Assembly (NCBI RefSeq): GCF_007829035.1
Contig: NZ_VIVQ01000001.1
Location: 1,550,001-1,614,000, forward strand
Length of the DNA: 64,000 nt
Direction of reading: 5' to 3'
Source of the DNA: Rudaeicoccus suwonensis
Lineage (GTDB): Bacteria > Actinomycetota > Actinomycetes > Actinomycetales > Dermatophilaceae
Shown: positions 18,536 through 26,666 of the stretch, in pieces
Layout: every line of letters starts with the position of its first letter
Numbering within the stretch: position 1 is the first letter of the stretch
Position numbers and translations under genes: made by a program
The notes under the pieces: model-generated
Told to the model about the DNA's origin: nothing
The model's database searches: none
The model's input: only the letters and a program-made list of their open reading frames with translations

Positions 18536-19534
18536 GTGCGGAAATCCGCAATCGTGATCGGTTTCGGCGCGTTCTTCGTGACGATGGCGTTGCTGCTGAA
18601 GTTCTACGCCTACCCGAATCTCGCTGTCATTCCCAAGGATCAGAACACCGGCCAGACGCTGTCGGACCCGGACGCGTACTTCTTCAACGCCAACACGCTC
18701 AAGTTCAACCGGGGCGAGTTGGTCACCAAACTGGCGGTCGTCGTCAACAAGGAACTCACCAAGAAGGCAGGCGGGAACACCCTGGTCATCGACCAGTGGC
18801 AGTACTCCAACACCCCCGGTGACGCCGCCGCGGGCAAGCCACCGATGGAGGCTTACCACGCGCAGTTCGCGATCAACCGCAAGACCGGGTTGCCGGTGAA
18901 ATACGCCGACGACAACCAGGACAACATCCCGACCACACACGAGGGATACACGATCAAGTTCCCGTTCGGGTTGAAGAAGAACAAGTCCTACGCCTACTGG
19001 GACACCACGCTCGAGAAGGCCATCCCCCTGAAGTACTCCGGGACCCAGACCATCGACGGGATGGAGACGTACAAATACACCGTCGACATCCCGACAACCG
19101 TGTATGAGAAGTACGAAGTCCCCGGCTTCCTGTTCGGTCTCGGGCAGTCCAGCCCCGGCCAGAACGCCGACCGCACCTACGCCAACCAACGGACGATCTG
19201 GGCCGATCCGGTCACCGGAGTCTTCATGAAGGTGCAGGAGAACCAGACTCAGACCGTGGAGATCCCCGGCCACGCGCCGGTGACGGTGCTCAAGACCGAC
19301 ACGGTGATGGACCCGTCCACCGTGAAGGCCAACGTCGATGAGTACAAAACCAAGGCGACCCAACTCAAGGCGCTCATCGCGGCGCCGGTGATCCTGGGCA
19401 TCCTGGGTGTGCTGCTGATCGTCGGCGGCATCGTGTGGGCGGTCATGGCCGCCGGTCGTCGCCCCGAGGACGACGCCGACGGTGGTGGTGTCTCCCTGCG
19501 GAAGAACGACGACACCTTCGTCGAAGAGACCTGA
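18536..19534 (+). CDS. DUF3068 membrane protein
   Basis: 332 residues: an N-terminal hydrophobic segment (RKSAIVIGFGAFFVTMALLL, a signal anchor), a large extracytoplasmic domain rich in Thr, Lys and Tyr, and a C-terminal helix (APVILGILGVLLIVGGIVWAVMAA) with a short acidic cytoplasmic tail. This topology is that of DUF3068, an actinobacterial family sometimes labelled PorA-like; I do not infer a porin. ATG 18530 is possible, but GTG 18536 has GGAGG 8 nt upstream and is preferred. A -10-like TACTGT lies at 18492-18497. It sits between the heptose genes and UXS, suggesting an envelope role. Confidence 0.75.
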   Translation: MRKSAIVIGFGAFFVTMALLLKFYAYPNLAVIPKDQNTGQTLSDPDAYFFNANTLKFNRGELVTKLAVVVNKELTKKAGGNTLVIDQWQYSNTPGDAAAGKPPMEAYHAQFAINRKTGLPVKYADDNQDNIPTTHEGYTIKFPFGLKKNKSYAYWDTTLEKAIPLKYSGTQTIDGMETYKYTVDIPTTVYEKYEVPGFLFGLGQSSPGQNADRTYANQRTIWADPVTGVFMKVQENQTQTVEIPGHAPVTVLKTDTVMDPSTVKANVDEYKTKATQLKALIAAPVILGILGVLLIVGGIVWAVMAAGRRPEDDADGGGVSLRKNDDTFVEET

Positions 19535-19539
19535 TCCTC

Positions 19540-20535
19540 ATGCGCGCAGTCGTCACAGGTGGCGCCGGTTTCCTCGGCTCGCATCTGTGCGAACAGTTGG
19601 TTGCCCGTGGTGCGGACGTCGTGGCGCTCGACAACTTCTGCACCGGCTCCGCCGCCAACGTCGAGCACCTGCACAGCACTGGTCGGTTCGACCTCATCGA
19701 GCAGGACCTCACGACCGGGGCGCCGGTCGACGGTCCGGTCGATCTGGTGCTGCACTTCGCCAGTCCGGCATCACCAGTCGACTATCTGCGGCTGCCGATC
19801 GAGACTCTGCAGGTGGGCTCGTTGGGCACCCAGCACGCCTTGGACCTGGCCCGTGTGAAGGGATCCCGGTTCGTGCTGGCCTCGACCTCTGAGGTGTATG
19901 GCGATCCTCAGGTCCACCCACAGCGGGAGGACTACTGGGGCCACGTGAACCCGGTAGGCCCGCGCGGGGTCTATGACGAGGCGAAGCGTTTTGCCGAGGC
20001 GCTGACGCTCGCATATCGCCATACCCACGGGGTCGATACGGCGATCGTGCGCATCTTCAACACCTTCGGCCCACGCATGCGACCCAACGATGGTCGCGCC
20101 ATACCGAACTTCATCCGTCAGTCGCTGGCCGGTGAACCGGTGACCGTTGCCGGTGACGGACTGCAGACCCGGTCGATCTGCTACGTCGACGACCTCGTGC
20201 AGGGCATCCTGGCGATGGCTGCCGCGCACCATCCCGGCCCGATCAACATCGGCAATCCGCACGAGATCTCGATGATCGACCTGGCGCACTGGATCGTGAA
20301 GCTCGCCGAATCGGGCTCCCCGGTCACACACATCGAGCGGCCCGTGGACGATCCGACGGTCCGTCGCCCCGATGCGACGCTCGCCCACGAGGTGCTCGGC
20401 TGGGAGCCGCAGGTGCAGATCGAGGATGCGTTGTTGCGCACGATCGACTGGTTCCGCACCAACGAGCTCCGCACCCCGGTGCTCAGCCCCGCTGCGACGG
20501 AGCAGATCCTCACGCGCACCGATCCGTCGGTCTGA
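19540..20535 (+). CDS. UDP-glucuronate decarboxylase (UDP-xylose synthase) family SDR
   Basis: 331 residues of the extended SDR family. VTGGAGFLGSHLCEQL binds NAD near the N-terminus; ASTSEVYGDPQVHPQREDYWGHVNP and YDEAKRFAEAL supply the catalytic Ser/Thr, Tyr and Lys; RIFNTFGPRMRPNDGRAIPNF is typical of UXS rather than of dTDP-glucose dehydratases. It would convert UDP-glucuronate to UDP-xylose (or stop at the 4-keto pentose), giving a pentose donor for the glycosyltransferases upstream. The start is 5 nt after the DUF3068 stop, so the two are cotranscribed. A generic epimerase is the alternative. Confidence 0.8.
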   Translation: MRAVVTGGAGFLGSHLCEQLVARGADVVALDNFCTGSAANVEHLHSTGRFDLIEQDLTTGAPVDGPVDLVLHFASPASPVDYLRLPIETLQVGSLGTQHALDLARVKGSRFVLASTSEVYGDPQVHPQREDYWGHVNPVGPRGVYDEAKRFAEALTLAYRHTHGVDTAIVRIFNTFGPRMRPNDGRAIPNFIRQSLAGEPVTVAGDGLQTRSICYVDDLVQGILAMAAAHHPGPINIGNPHEISMIDLAHWIVKLAESGSPVTHIERPVDDPTVRRPDATLAHEVLGWEPQVQIEDALLRTIDWFRTNELRTPVLSPAATEQILTRTDPSV

Positions 20536-20609
20536 CACCACCGCGAGAGTGCCGGCGCCGGTTGCTCCGTGTCGTTCGTGTCATCTGCGCACAGTCGGAC
20601 CGATCGGCG

Positions 20610-21407
20610 TCAGCTGCGTTCGGTGACGAAGATTGCCGTGCCGGGCAGAACGGCGCCCCGCGTAGGGCTCCAACCACCCCACTCGTTCAGGTTGTCGGCG
20701 GGCCACTCCGGCTCGACGAGGTCGACCAGTCGCAGCCCTGCCGCATGGATCTCTCGTACCCGGTCGCCGGTCGTCCGATGGTGTTCGACATACGTGGCGT
20801 TGCCGTCATCGTCCTGCTCGACATACGGCGTGCGGTCGAAATACGACCAGTGCGCGGTCAGGCCCTCGGCGCCGGGGACGTCCGGGAAAGCCCAACGGAT
20901 CGCGTGCGTGGTGGCGAAGACGAACCTGCCGCCCTCGTGCAGCACCCGAGCGGCCTCCCGCATCAGCGCGGCGCTGTCGGCGACGAAGGGCACCGCGCCA
21001 TACGCGGTGAAGACGATGTCGAACGAGTCCGCGGCGAACGGCAACTCGACCGCATCGCACTGCACAAGAGGTATGCCGTGGGCGTTGCCGGCGTCGATCG
21101 CCTGTGCCTGCCGCAGCATTCCGTGAGACAGGTCCGTGGCGACGACCTGTGCACCGCACCTGGCCAGATGACGGGCGCCCTGTGCCGCACCGGCACCGAT
21201 CTCCAGCACACGGCGGCCGCGGACGTCGCCGAGCAGGTGCAGCCGGCTTTCCTGATGACCTTCCGGACCCCACACCAGGGCCTCGTCGCCGAGGAAGTCA
21301 CCGTGTTCGAGGTAGTACGGCGCTGCCTCCGCGTCCCACCACCGGCGGTTCGCCGCGCGGGTCTCGGCAGGTCCGGTGTCGCGATGGCCGACGCCGAACT
21401 CGTCCAC
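20610..21407 (-). CDS. class I SAM-dependent methyltransferase
   Basis: 265 residues. RRWWDAEAAPYYLEHGDFLG precedes the fold; VLEIGAGAAQGARHLA is the SAM loop, VVATDLSHGM strand 2, and VLHEGGRFVFATTH motif post-I. The reading frame is open further upstream to 21593, but GTG 21407 has AGGAG 6 nt before it and starts the conserved part. The gene converges on UXS with a 74-bp gap that holds only a short CCGGCGCCGG palindrome. It stands alone; the substrate is unknown. Confidence 0.82.
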   Translation of the reverse strand: MDEFGVGHRDTGPAETRAANRRWWDAEAAPYYLEHGDFLGDEALVWGPEGHQESRLHLLGDVRGRRVLEIGAGAAQGARHLARCGAQVVATDLSHGMLRQAQAIDAGNAHGIPLVQCDAVELPFAADSFDIVFTAYGAVPFVADSAALMREAARVLHEGGRFVFATTHAIRWAFPDVPGAEGLTAHWSYFDRTPYVEQDDDGNATYVEHHRTTGDRVREIHAAGLRLVDLVEPEWPADNLNEWGGWSPTRGAVLPGTAIFVTERS

Positions 21408-21495
21408 GGTGGGTCTCCTGCGGCTCGGTGATGATGCGTTTGCGGTGGTCGGGGTGGCGCCATGAGCGCTGCCCGGCCGGCGATATGAGACTACT

Positions 21496-21525
21496 TTGAC
21501 CCGGCTATAGACATATCGGTAGGGT
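21496..21525 (+). promoter_or_regulatory. rpsA promoter
   Basis: TTGACC (21496-21501) and TAGGGT (21520-21525) are spaced by 18 bp in a locally AT-rich stretch. Transcription would begin near 21532 and give an untranslated leader of about 100 nt before the rpsA ATG. I recognise no riboswitch in the leader. Confidence 0.6.
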
Positions 21526-21631
21526 GAGAAGGCGCACATGTGTGCGTACCCGGCCCTCATCGGTCCTCGGACCATGATCCTCGCCGGGATCACTGTCCAT
21601 CATCAAGTGTCCACCAAAGGTTTCCTACTAC

Positions 21632-23131
21632 ATGACTGCCACCACCACCTCGCCGATCGCTGTCAACGACATCGGATCGGAGGAGGAGCTGCTCGCCGCG
21701 ATCGACGCGACGATCAAGCACTTCAATGACGGAGACATCGTCGAAGGTGTCATCGTCAAGGTCGACCGGGACGAGGTCCTGCTCGACATCGGTTACAAGA
21801 CCGAGGGCGTCATCCCCTCGCGCGAGCTGTCCATCAAGCACGACGTCGACCCGTCTGAGGTCGTTGCGGTCGGCGACGAGGTCGAGGCTCTGGTTCTCCA
21901 GAAGGAGGACAAGGAAGGCCGCCTCATCCTGTCCAAGAAGCGTGCACAGTACGAGCGCGCCTGGGGCACCATCGAGCAGGTCAAGGAAGAAGACGGCGTC
22001 GTCACCGGCACCGTCATCGAGGTCGTCAAGGGTGGCCTCATCCTCGACATCGGCCTGCGCGGCTTCCTGCCGGCATCGCTCGTCGAGATGCGTCGCGTGC
22101 GCGACCTGCAGCCGTATGTCGGCAAGCAGATCGAGGCCAAGATCATCGAGCTCGACAAGAACCGCAACAACGTGGTCCTGTCGCGTCGCGCCTGGCTCGA
22201 GCAGACCCAGTCCGAGGTCCGCACCACGTTCCTCAAGGAGCTGCAGAAGGGCCAGGTCCGCTCTGGTGTCGTCAGCAGCATCGTCAACTTCGGTGCGTTC
22301 GTCGACCTGGGCGGCGTGGACGGTCTGGTCCACGTGTCCGAGCTGTCCTGGAAGCACATCGACCACCCGTCCGAGGTCGTCGAGGTCGGCACCGAGGTCA
22401 CCGTCGAGGTGCTCGACGTCGACATGGACCGCGAGCGTGTCTCGCTGTCGCTGAAGGCGACTCAGGAAGACCCGTGGCAGCACTTCGCCCGCACCCACGC
22501 GATCGGTCAGGTTGTGCCGGGCAAGGTCACCAAGCTGGTCCCGTTCGGTGCGTTCGTGCGCGTCGAGGACGGCATCGAGGGTCTGGTCCACATCTCCGAG
22601 CTGGCCGAGCGTCACGTGGAGCTGCCGGAGCAGGTCGTCACTGTCGGCCAGGAGATCTTCGTCAAGGTCATCGACATCGACCTCGAGCGTCGCCGCATCT
22701 CGCTGAGCCTCAAGCAGGCCAACGAGGACGGCGCCGGCCAGGTCGAGTTCGACCCGACCCTCTACGGCATGGCCGCGGAGTACGACGAGCAGGGCAACTA
22801 CAAGTACCCCGAGGGCTTCGACTCCGAGTCGGGCGAATGGCTCGAGGGCTTTGAGACCCAGCGCGAGAAGTGGGAGAAGCAGTACGCCGAGGCGCACGCC
22901 CGCTACGAGGCACACCAGGTGCAGATCGAGCAGGCTCGCAAGGACGACGCCGAGGCTGCCGCCACCGCAGCGACCTCGGGCACGACGTCCTACTCCTCGG
23001 AGAGCAGCGACAACTCCCCGGCGTCGGCCGGTTCGTCGAGCAGCTCCTCCTCGCACTCGGCCCCGGCCGAGGGCACGCTGGCCTCGGACGAGGCGCTTGC
23101 CGCGCTGCGCGAGAAGCTCACCGGCGCCTGA
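21632..23131 (+). CDS. rpsA: 30S ribosomal protein S1
   Basis: 499 residues with four S1 (OB-fold) repeats: about 35-105 (GDIVEGVIVKVDRDEVLLDIG), 120-190 (GVVTGTVIEVVKGGLILDIG), 205-280 (GQVRSGVVSSIVNFGAFVDLG) and 290-365 (GQVVPGKVTKLVPFGAFVRVE). The C-terminal third is a low-complexity acidic and Ser/Ala-rich tail, normal for actinobacterial S1, which has four repeats rather than six. It binds mRNA on the small subunit. No strong SD precedes the ATG, which is common for rpsA. Codons such as ATA and TAT are nearly absent, in keeping with high expression. Promoter and terminator are both visible. Confidence 0.95.
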   Translation: MTATTTSPIAVNDIGSEEELLAAIDATIKHFNDGDIVEGVIVKVDRDEVLLDIGYKTEGVIPSRELSIKHDVDPSEVVAVGDEVEALVLQKEDKEGRLILSKKRAQYERAWGTIEQVKEEDGVVTGTVIEVVKGGLILDIGLRGFLPASLVEMRRVRDLQPYVGKQIEAKIIELDKNRNNVVLSRRAWLEQTQSEVRTTFLKELQKGQVRSGVVSSIVNFGAFVDLGGVDGLVHVSELSWKHIDHPSEVVEVGTEVTVEVLDVDMDRERVSLSLKATQEDPWQHFARTHAIGQVVPGKVTKLVPFGAFVRVEDGIEGLVHISELAERHVELPEQVVTVGQEIFVKVIDIDLERRRISLSLKQANEDGAGQVEFDPTLYGMAAEYDEQGNYKYPEGFDSESGEWLEGFETQREKWEKQYAEAHARYEAHQVQIEQARKDDAEAAATAATSGTTSYSSESSDNSPASAGSSSSSSSHSAPAEGTLASDEALAALREKLTGA

Positions 23132-23191
23132 TCGCCGCTGACACCCGACTGACCAGGGTCGCAGCTGTGACCTGACGTCGGAAGCACGTCA

Positions 23192-23230
23192 CGAAGGCCC
23201 CCGGAATCATCACGATTCCGGGGGCCTTCG
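23192..23230. terminator. rpsA terminator
   Basis: A perfect 17-bp inverted repeat (arms 23192-23208 and 23214-23230, CGAAGGCCCCCGGAATC and its complement) with a 5-nt loop lies 60 bp after the rpsA stop. It is the strongest hairpin in the window. Only a short T-containing run follows. Confidence 0.85.
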
Positions 23231-23479
23231 TCGTTCGGCCCGCGGTTCGGCTGCGGGGTGTTGGTGCCGGGGTGCGTGTTTCGGTGCGCCACGCGAAGCT
23301 GACGCGTATGGCGCCGAATCGGCGACTACTGCATAGAGCCCCCGACTGAATCCGCCGGATCGGCGAATTGTGTGGGTGGAGGCAGGTCGTAGTCGCCGGA
23401 TCGGCGACTTATGGCGTAGGCGCGGTCCATCGCAGCGTCCGCACGAGACGCTCGGTGCGACGGGACCTAGGCTGGCGGG
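23231..23479. repeat. intergenic region with three palindromes at an exact 41-bp period
   Basis: The region between the rpsA terminator and coaE has no gene. It holds three near-identical palindromes, CGCCGAATCGGCG (23312-23324), CGCCGGATCGGCG (23353-23365) and TCGCCGGATCGGCGA (23393-23407), with centres at 23318, 23359 and 23400. The shared core is CGCCGRATCGGCGA, followed by C or A then T. The intervening sequences do not match one another. A coaE -10 box lies at the right end. Confidence 0.6.
23468..23473 (+). promoter_or_regulatory. -10 box of coaE, likely leaderless
   Basis: TAGGCT lies exactly 6 nt before the coaE ATG at 23480, so transcription would begin at or next to the start codon. 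Confidence 0.5.
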
Positions 23480-24712
23480 ATGTTGTGCATCGGGCTGACC
23501 GGCGGGATCGGCGCGGGTAAATCGACGGTGTCGTGTGAACTCGCCCGACTCGGCGCCGTGGTGGTCGACGCAGATCTCATCGCCCGCGAGGTCGTCGCTG
23601 CTGGAACTCCTGGACTACACGAGATCACAGCACATTTCGGTGAACAGGTCCTGTCCACAGACGGCTCATTGAACCGGCCGGCGTTGGGCGCGATCGTCTT
23701 CGGCGACGCGACCGCGCGACGCGAGTTGGAGGCCATCACCCACCCGTTGATCCAGCGACGGACGCGCGAACTGTTCGAGCAGGCGCCACCCGAAGCGGTG
23801 CTGGTGCACGACGTGCCACTGCTGGTCGAGCTGGGCATGGGCGCGGCATACCACCTGGTCGTGATCGTCGACGCGAGCGAGGAAGCCCGGCTGGCTCGGC
23901 TCATGGACAACAGAGGTATGACGCAGGCCGAGGCCCGCGCACGCATCGACGCTCAGGCGAGTCATGCGCAACGTGAGGCTGCTGCCGACGTCTGGCTGCA
24001 CAACCACGGCAGCACCGACGACCTGCAGGCACAGGTCGATGCTCTCTGGCGGGACCGGCTTGCGGCATACAACTCGAACCTGCTCGACGGCCGTTGCGTG
24101 CGGCGAGTGCAGCAGGTGCAGATCGTGCAGCCGCGCGACGAATGGGCCGCGCAAGGCGAACGCGCAGTGGCTCGCATCAGGCATCAACTGGCTCAGGCGG
24201 GCGTCGGCGGGCAGGTGCGGTCGGTCGAGCACATCGGATCGACCAGCGTTCCTGGATTGCCGGCGAAGGACGTCATCGACCTGCAGGTCGAAGTCGACGA
24301 CCTCGCTCTGGCGCAGACCGCCGAATTCAAGAAGGCCATGCTGGCGGCCGGATTCGTCTACGACGGCGAGCGTCACGACGATCCGCAGGCGTGGGCGCCG
24401 GACCCGAGTCAGTGGTCGAAGGTCTTCTACGGGGGTTGTGATCCGGCGGTGGTGCACCACGTGCATGTGCGCGGGAGTGGAACCCCTGGTGCCGTGATCG
24501 CACCCATGTTCCGCGACTGGTTGCGCGCCCATCCGGCTGAAGGAGATGACTACGCGGCGATGAAGTTTGCCGTCGCGGAGCGTTTCCCCGGTGGCGAGCC
24601 GGTGGGATCGGACTACAGTGCGGCAAAGTCTCCGTGGCTCGCAAGCGCATTCGAGCGTGCCCGGGAATGGCACGCAGGCGCGGCCGGATCATCCGATAAC
24701 GGTTCGGCGTAG
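23480..24712 (+). CDS. coaE: dephospho-CoA kinase fused to a GrpB/UPF0157 domain
   Basis: 410 residues. Residues 1-200 are CoaE: GLTGGIGAGKST is the P-loop, VVDADLIAREVV the substrate-binding Asp region, and ITHPLIQRRTRELF and VLVHDVPLLVELGM follow. It phosphorylates the 3'-hydroxyl of dephospho-CoA, the last step of CoA synthesis. From about residue 212 a second domain resembles GrpB/UPF0157 of the nucleotidyltransferase superfamily (VEHIGSTSVPGLPAKDVIDLQVEV). The same fusion is known in mycobacterial CoaE, where the extra domain is thought to aid folding. The start has no SD and probably is leaderless. Confidence 0.93.
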   Translation: MLCIGLTGGIGAGKSTVSCELARLGAVVVDADLIAREVVAAGTPGLHEITAHFGEQVLSTDGSLNRPALGAIVFGDATARRELEAITHPLIQRRTRELFEQAPPEAVLVHDVPLLVELGMGAAYHLVVIVDASEEARLARLMDNRGMTQAEARARIDAQASHAQREAAADVWLHNHGSTDDLQAQVDALWRDRLAAYNSNLLDGRCVRRVQQVQIVQPRDEWAAQGERAVARIRHQLAQAGVGGQVRSVEHIGSTSVPGLPAKDVIDLQVEVDDLALAQTAEFKKAMLAAGFVYDGERHDDPQAWAPDPSQWSKVFYGGCDPAVVHHVHVRGSGTPGAVIAPMFRDWLRAHPAEGDDYAAMKFAVAERFPGGEPVGSDYSAAKSPWLASAFERAREWHAGAAGSSDNGSA

Positions 24713-24771
24713 CGACCCGATAGTTACCCCCGTGTCAGCGTGCCGAGCGCTAATGTTCACCCCGTGTTGAA

Positions 24772-24785
24772 TCTCATCGGTGAGA
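24772..24785. promoter_or_regulatory. possible operator before the sugar ABC operon
   Basis: TCTCA (24772-24776) and TGAGA (24781-24785) form a 5-bp-arm inverted repeat 10 bp before the permease start, downstream of a -10-like TAATGT at 24751-24756. Position fits an operator, but the arms are short. Confidence 0.25.
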
Positions 24786-24795
24786 CTTCGCGACC

Positions 24796-25755
24796 GTGAC
24801 CACTTCGCCGGAGACCGTGTCGGCGTCGCCACGCTCGGGTCCGCCTGCTCCGGTAGGCCCTGCGCCGCGACGCAGCGGCCGACCGTATGGCGAGTGGATC
24901 CTCGCCGCGGCGCTGCTTCTGCCCAACCTGGTGCTGCTGGTGATCTTCACCTACCGGCCGTTGCTGGACGACTTCCGGTTGTCGTTCACCGACTGGAACA
25001 TCTCGGCGCCGGTCGCGCACTACATTGGCTTCCAGAACTACGTCACCTGGTTCCACGACCCGAACTCGCACCAGGTGCTCATCAACACCCTGGTGTTCAC
25101 GGTCGCGACGGTCGGACTGTCGATGGCGCTGGGTCTGATCCTGGCGATCCTGCTCGACCAGAAGCTGCGCGGACGCAACCTCGTGCGGTCGGCCATTTTC
25201 GCGCCCTTCGTCATCTCCGGTGCCGCCGTCGGCATCGCCTTCCAGTTCGTGTTCGACCCGAACTTCGGCATGCTGCGCGACCTCTTCCACCGCGTCGGCG
25301 TGACCGTGCCCGACTTCTATCAGCAGCCCCACTGGGCGCTGGTGATGGTGACGGCGACATACGTCTGGAAGAACCTGGGCTACACCTTCGTCATCTACCT
25401 GGCGGCGCTGCAGGGTCGGCGAGCCGACCTTGATGAGGCTGCCGAGATCGACGGGGCCTCGGCCTGGCGCCGGTTCTACAAGGTGCTGCTGCCGCAGCTG
25501 CGGCCGACGACGTTCTTCCTGTCGATCACGGTGCTGCTGAACTCCGTGCAGGTCTTCGACATCATCAACGTGATGACCAAGGGCGGGCCGCAGGGGTACG
25601 GCACGAGCACGATGGTCTACCAGGTCTACGAGGAGACCTTCGTCAACAACAAGGCTGGGTATGGCGCAACGATCGCGACGATCATGTTCTTGATCCTGCT
25701 GGTGATCACGGTCGTGCAGGTGCGTGTGATGGATCGAGGCATGAAGAATGACTGA
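24796..25755 (+). CDS. ugpA: carbohydrate ABC transporter permease (MalF/UgpA type)
   Basis: 319 residues with six membrane helices after a polar N-terminus. The cytoplasmic EAA loop, DEAAEIDGASAWRRFYKVLLPQLRP, sits near residue 215 and docks on the ATPase. FSLSFTDWN-like and FQNYVTWFHD segments are typical of UgpA/MsmF permeases. GTG 24796 is the chosen start. It overlaps the second permease by 8 nt. Order permease-permease-binding protein-ATPase matches ugpAEBC, but the ligand could be another sugar or a sugar phosphate; the ugp symbols mark the family only. Confidence 0.85.
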   Translation: MTTSPETVSASPRSGPPAPVGPAPRRSGRPYGEWILAAALLLPNLVLLVIFTYRPLLDDFRLSFTDWNISAPVAHYIGFQNYVTWFHDPNSHQVLINTLVFTVATVGLSMALGLILAILLDQKLRGRNLVRSAIFAPFVISGAAVGIAFQFVFDPNFGMLRDLFHRVGVTVPDFYQQPHWALVMVTATYVWKNLGYTFVIYLAALQGRRADLDEAAEIDGASAWRRFYKVLLPQLRPTTFFLSITVLLNSVQVFDIINVMTKGGPQGYGTSTMVYQVYEETFVNNKAGYGATIATIMFLILLVITVVQVRVMDRGMKND

Positions 25756-26644
25756 CACCATCGTGGACGAAGGCGTCGACGCCCCCGCCAAGGGCGCTCA
25801 CCAAGCCGAGGCGGCGACGTTTTCGGGGCCGGTCATGCGGGTCGTGGGCTACATCGCGATGGTGATCGTATTCCTGATCGTGGCGTTGCCGTTGTTCTGG
25901 ATCGTGATCACCTCGTTCAAACAGCGCCAGGACATCTACACCCAGCCGGCGCAGTGGTGGCCCAAGAACCCCACCACCAACGGCTACCACCTGGCGACGA
26001 CGACGATCGCCTTCTGGGACTACTTCCGCAACTCGATCATCATCACTGCGATCCTCTCGGTGACCAAGATCGTGCTCGGCGTCATCAGCGCCTATGCGCT
26101 CTCGCTGCTGCGGTTCCCCGGGCGCACTGCGCTGTTCCTGCTGATCATCGCGGCGCTGATGGTGCCCAACCAGATCACCGTGATCTCGAACTACGCGCTG
26201 GTCAGCCAGTTGGGTTGGCGCAACACCTACCAGGGCATCATCATCCCGTTGGCCGGCGTCGCCTTCGGCACCTTCCTGATGCGCAACCAGTTTCTCTCGG
26301 TGCCGAGCGAGATCATCGAAGCCGCCCGGCTCGACGGTGCCGGGCCCCTCAAACTGCTGTGGCGGGTCGTCCTGCCGATGTCGTGGCCGACGCTCATCGC
26401 GTTCTCGATCATCACGGTCGTGAACGAGTGGAACGAATACCTCTGGCCGTTCCTGATGGCCGACGACCAGCGGGTCGGCACCTTGCCGGTCGGTCTGACC
26501 CAGTTGCAACAAACCGACGGCATCACCAACTGGGGTCCGGTCATGGCCGCGACCGTCCTGGCGATGTTGCCGGTGCTCATCCTGTTCCTCGCACTTCAAC
26601 GACACATGATCAAGGGCCTCACCGCTGGTGCGGTGAAGGGCTGA
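25748..26644 (+). CDS. ugpE: carbohydrate ABC transporter permease (MalG/UgpE type)
   Basis: 298 residues, six helices. The EAA loop EAARLDGAGPLKLLWRVVLPMSWP lies near residue 195, and ALYLWPFL-type NEWNEYLWPFLMADD is the family's last-loop signature. It pairs with the preceding permease to form the channel of an importer. The ATG overlaps the upstream gene by 8 nt; the binding-protein gene follows after 22 bp. Confidence 0.87.
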   Translation: MTDTIVDEGVDAPAKGAHQAEAATFSGPVMRVVGYIAMVIVFLIVALPLFWIVITSFKQRQDIYTQPAQWWPKNPTTNGYHLATTTIAFWDYFRNSIIITAILSVTKIVLGVISAYALSLLRFPGRTALFLLIIAALMVPNQITVISNYALVSQLGWRNTYQGIIIPLAGVAFGTFLMRNQFLSVPSEIIEAARLDGAGPLKLLWRVVLPMSWPTLIAFSIITVVNEWNEYLWPFLMADDQRVGTLPVGLTQLQQTDGITNWGPVMAATVLAMLPVLILFLALQRHMIKGLTAGAVKG

Positions 26645-26666
26645 TTCCCTCACTAGGAGAAAACTG

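Noticed and set aside
21532-21631. The 100-nt rpsA leader as a riboswitch
   Set aside because: I could find no recognisable aptamer core or terminator/antiterminator pair in it. An S1 autoregulatory leader is possible but not shown.
23312-23407. The phased palindromes as a miniature CRISPR array
   Set aside because: Repeats are only 13-15 bp, the spacing centres are 41 bp with spacers that look like ordinary intergenic DNA, and no cas genes are present.
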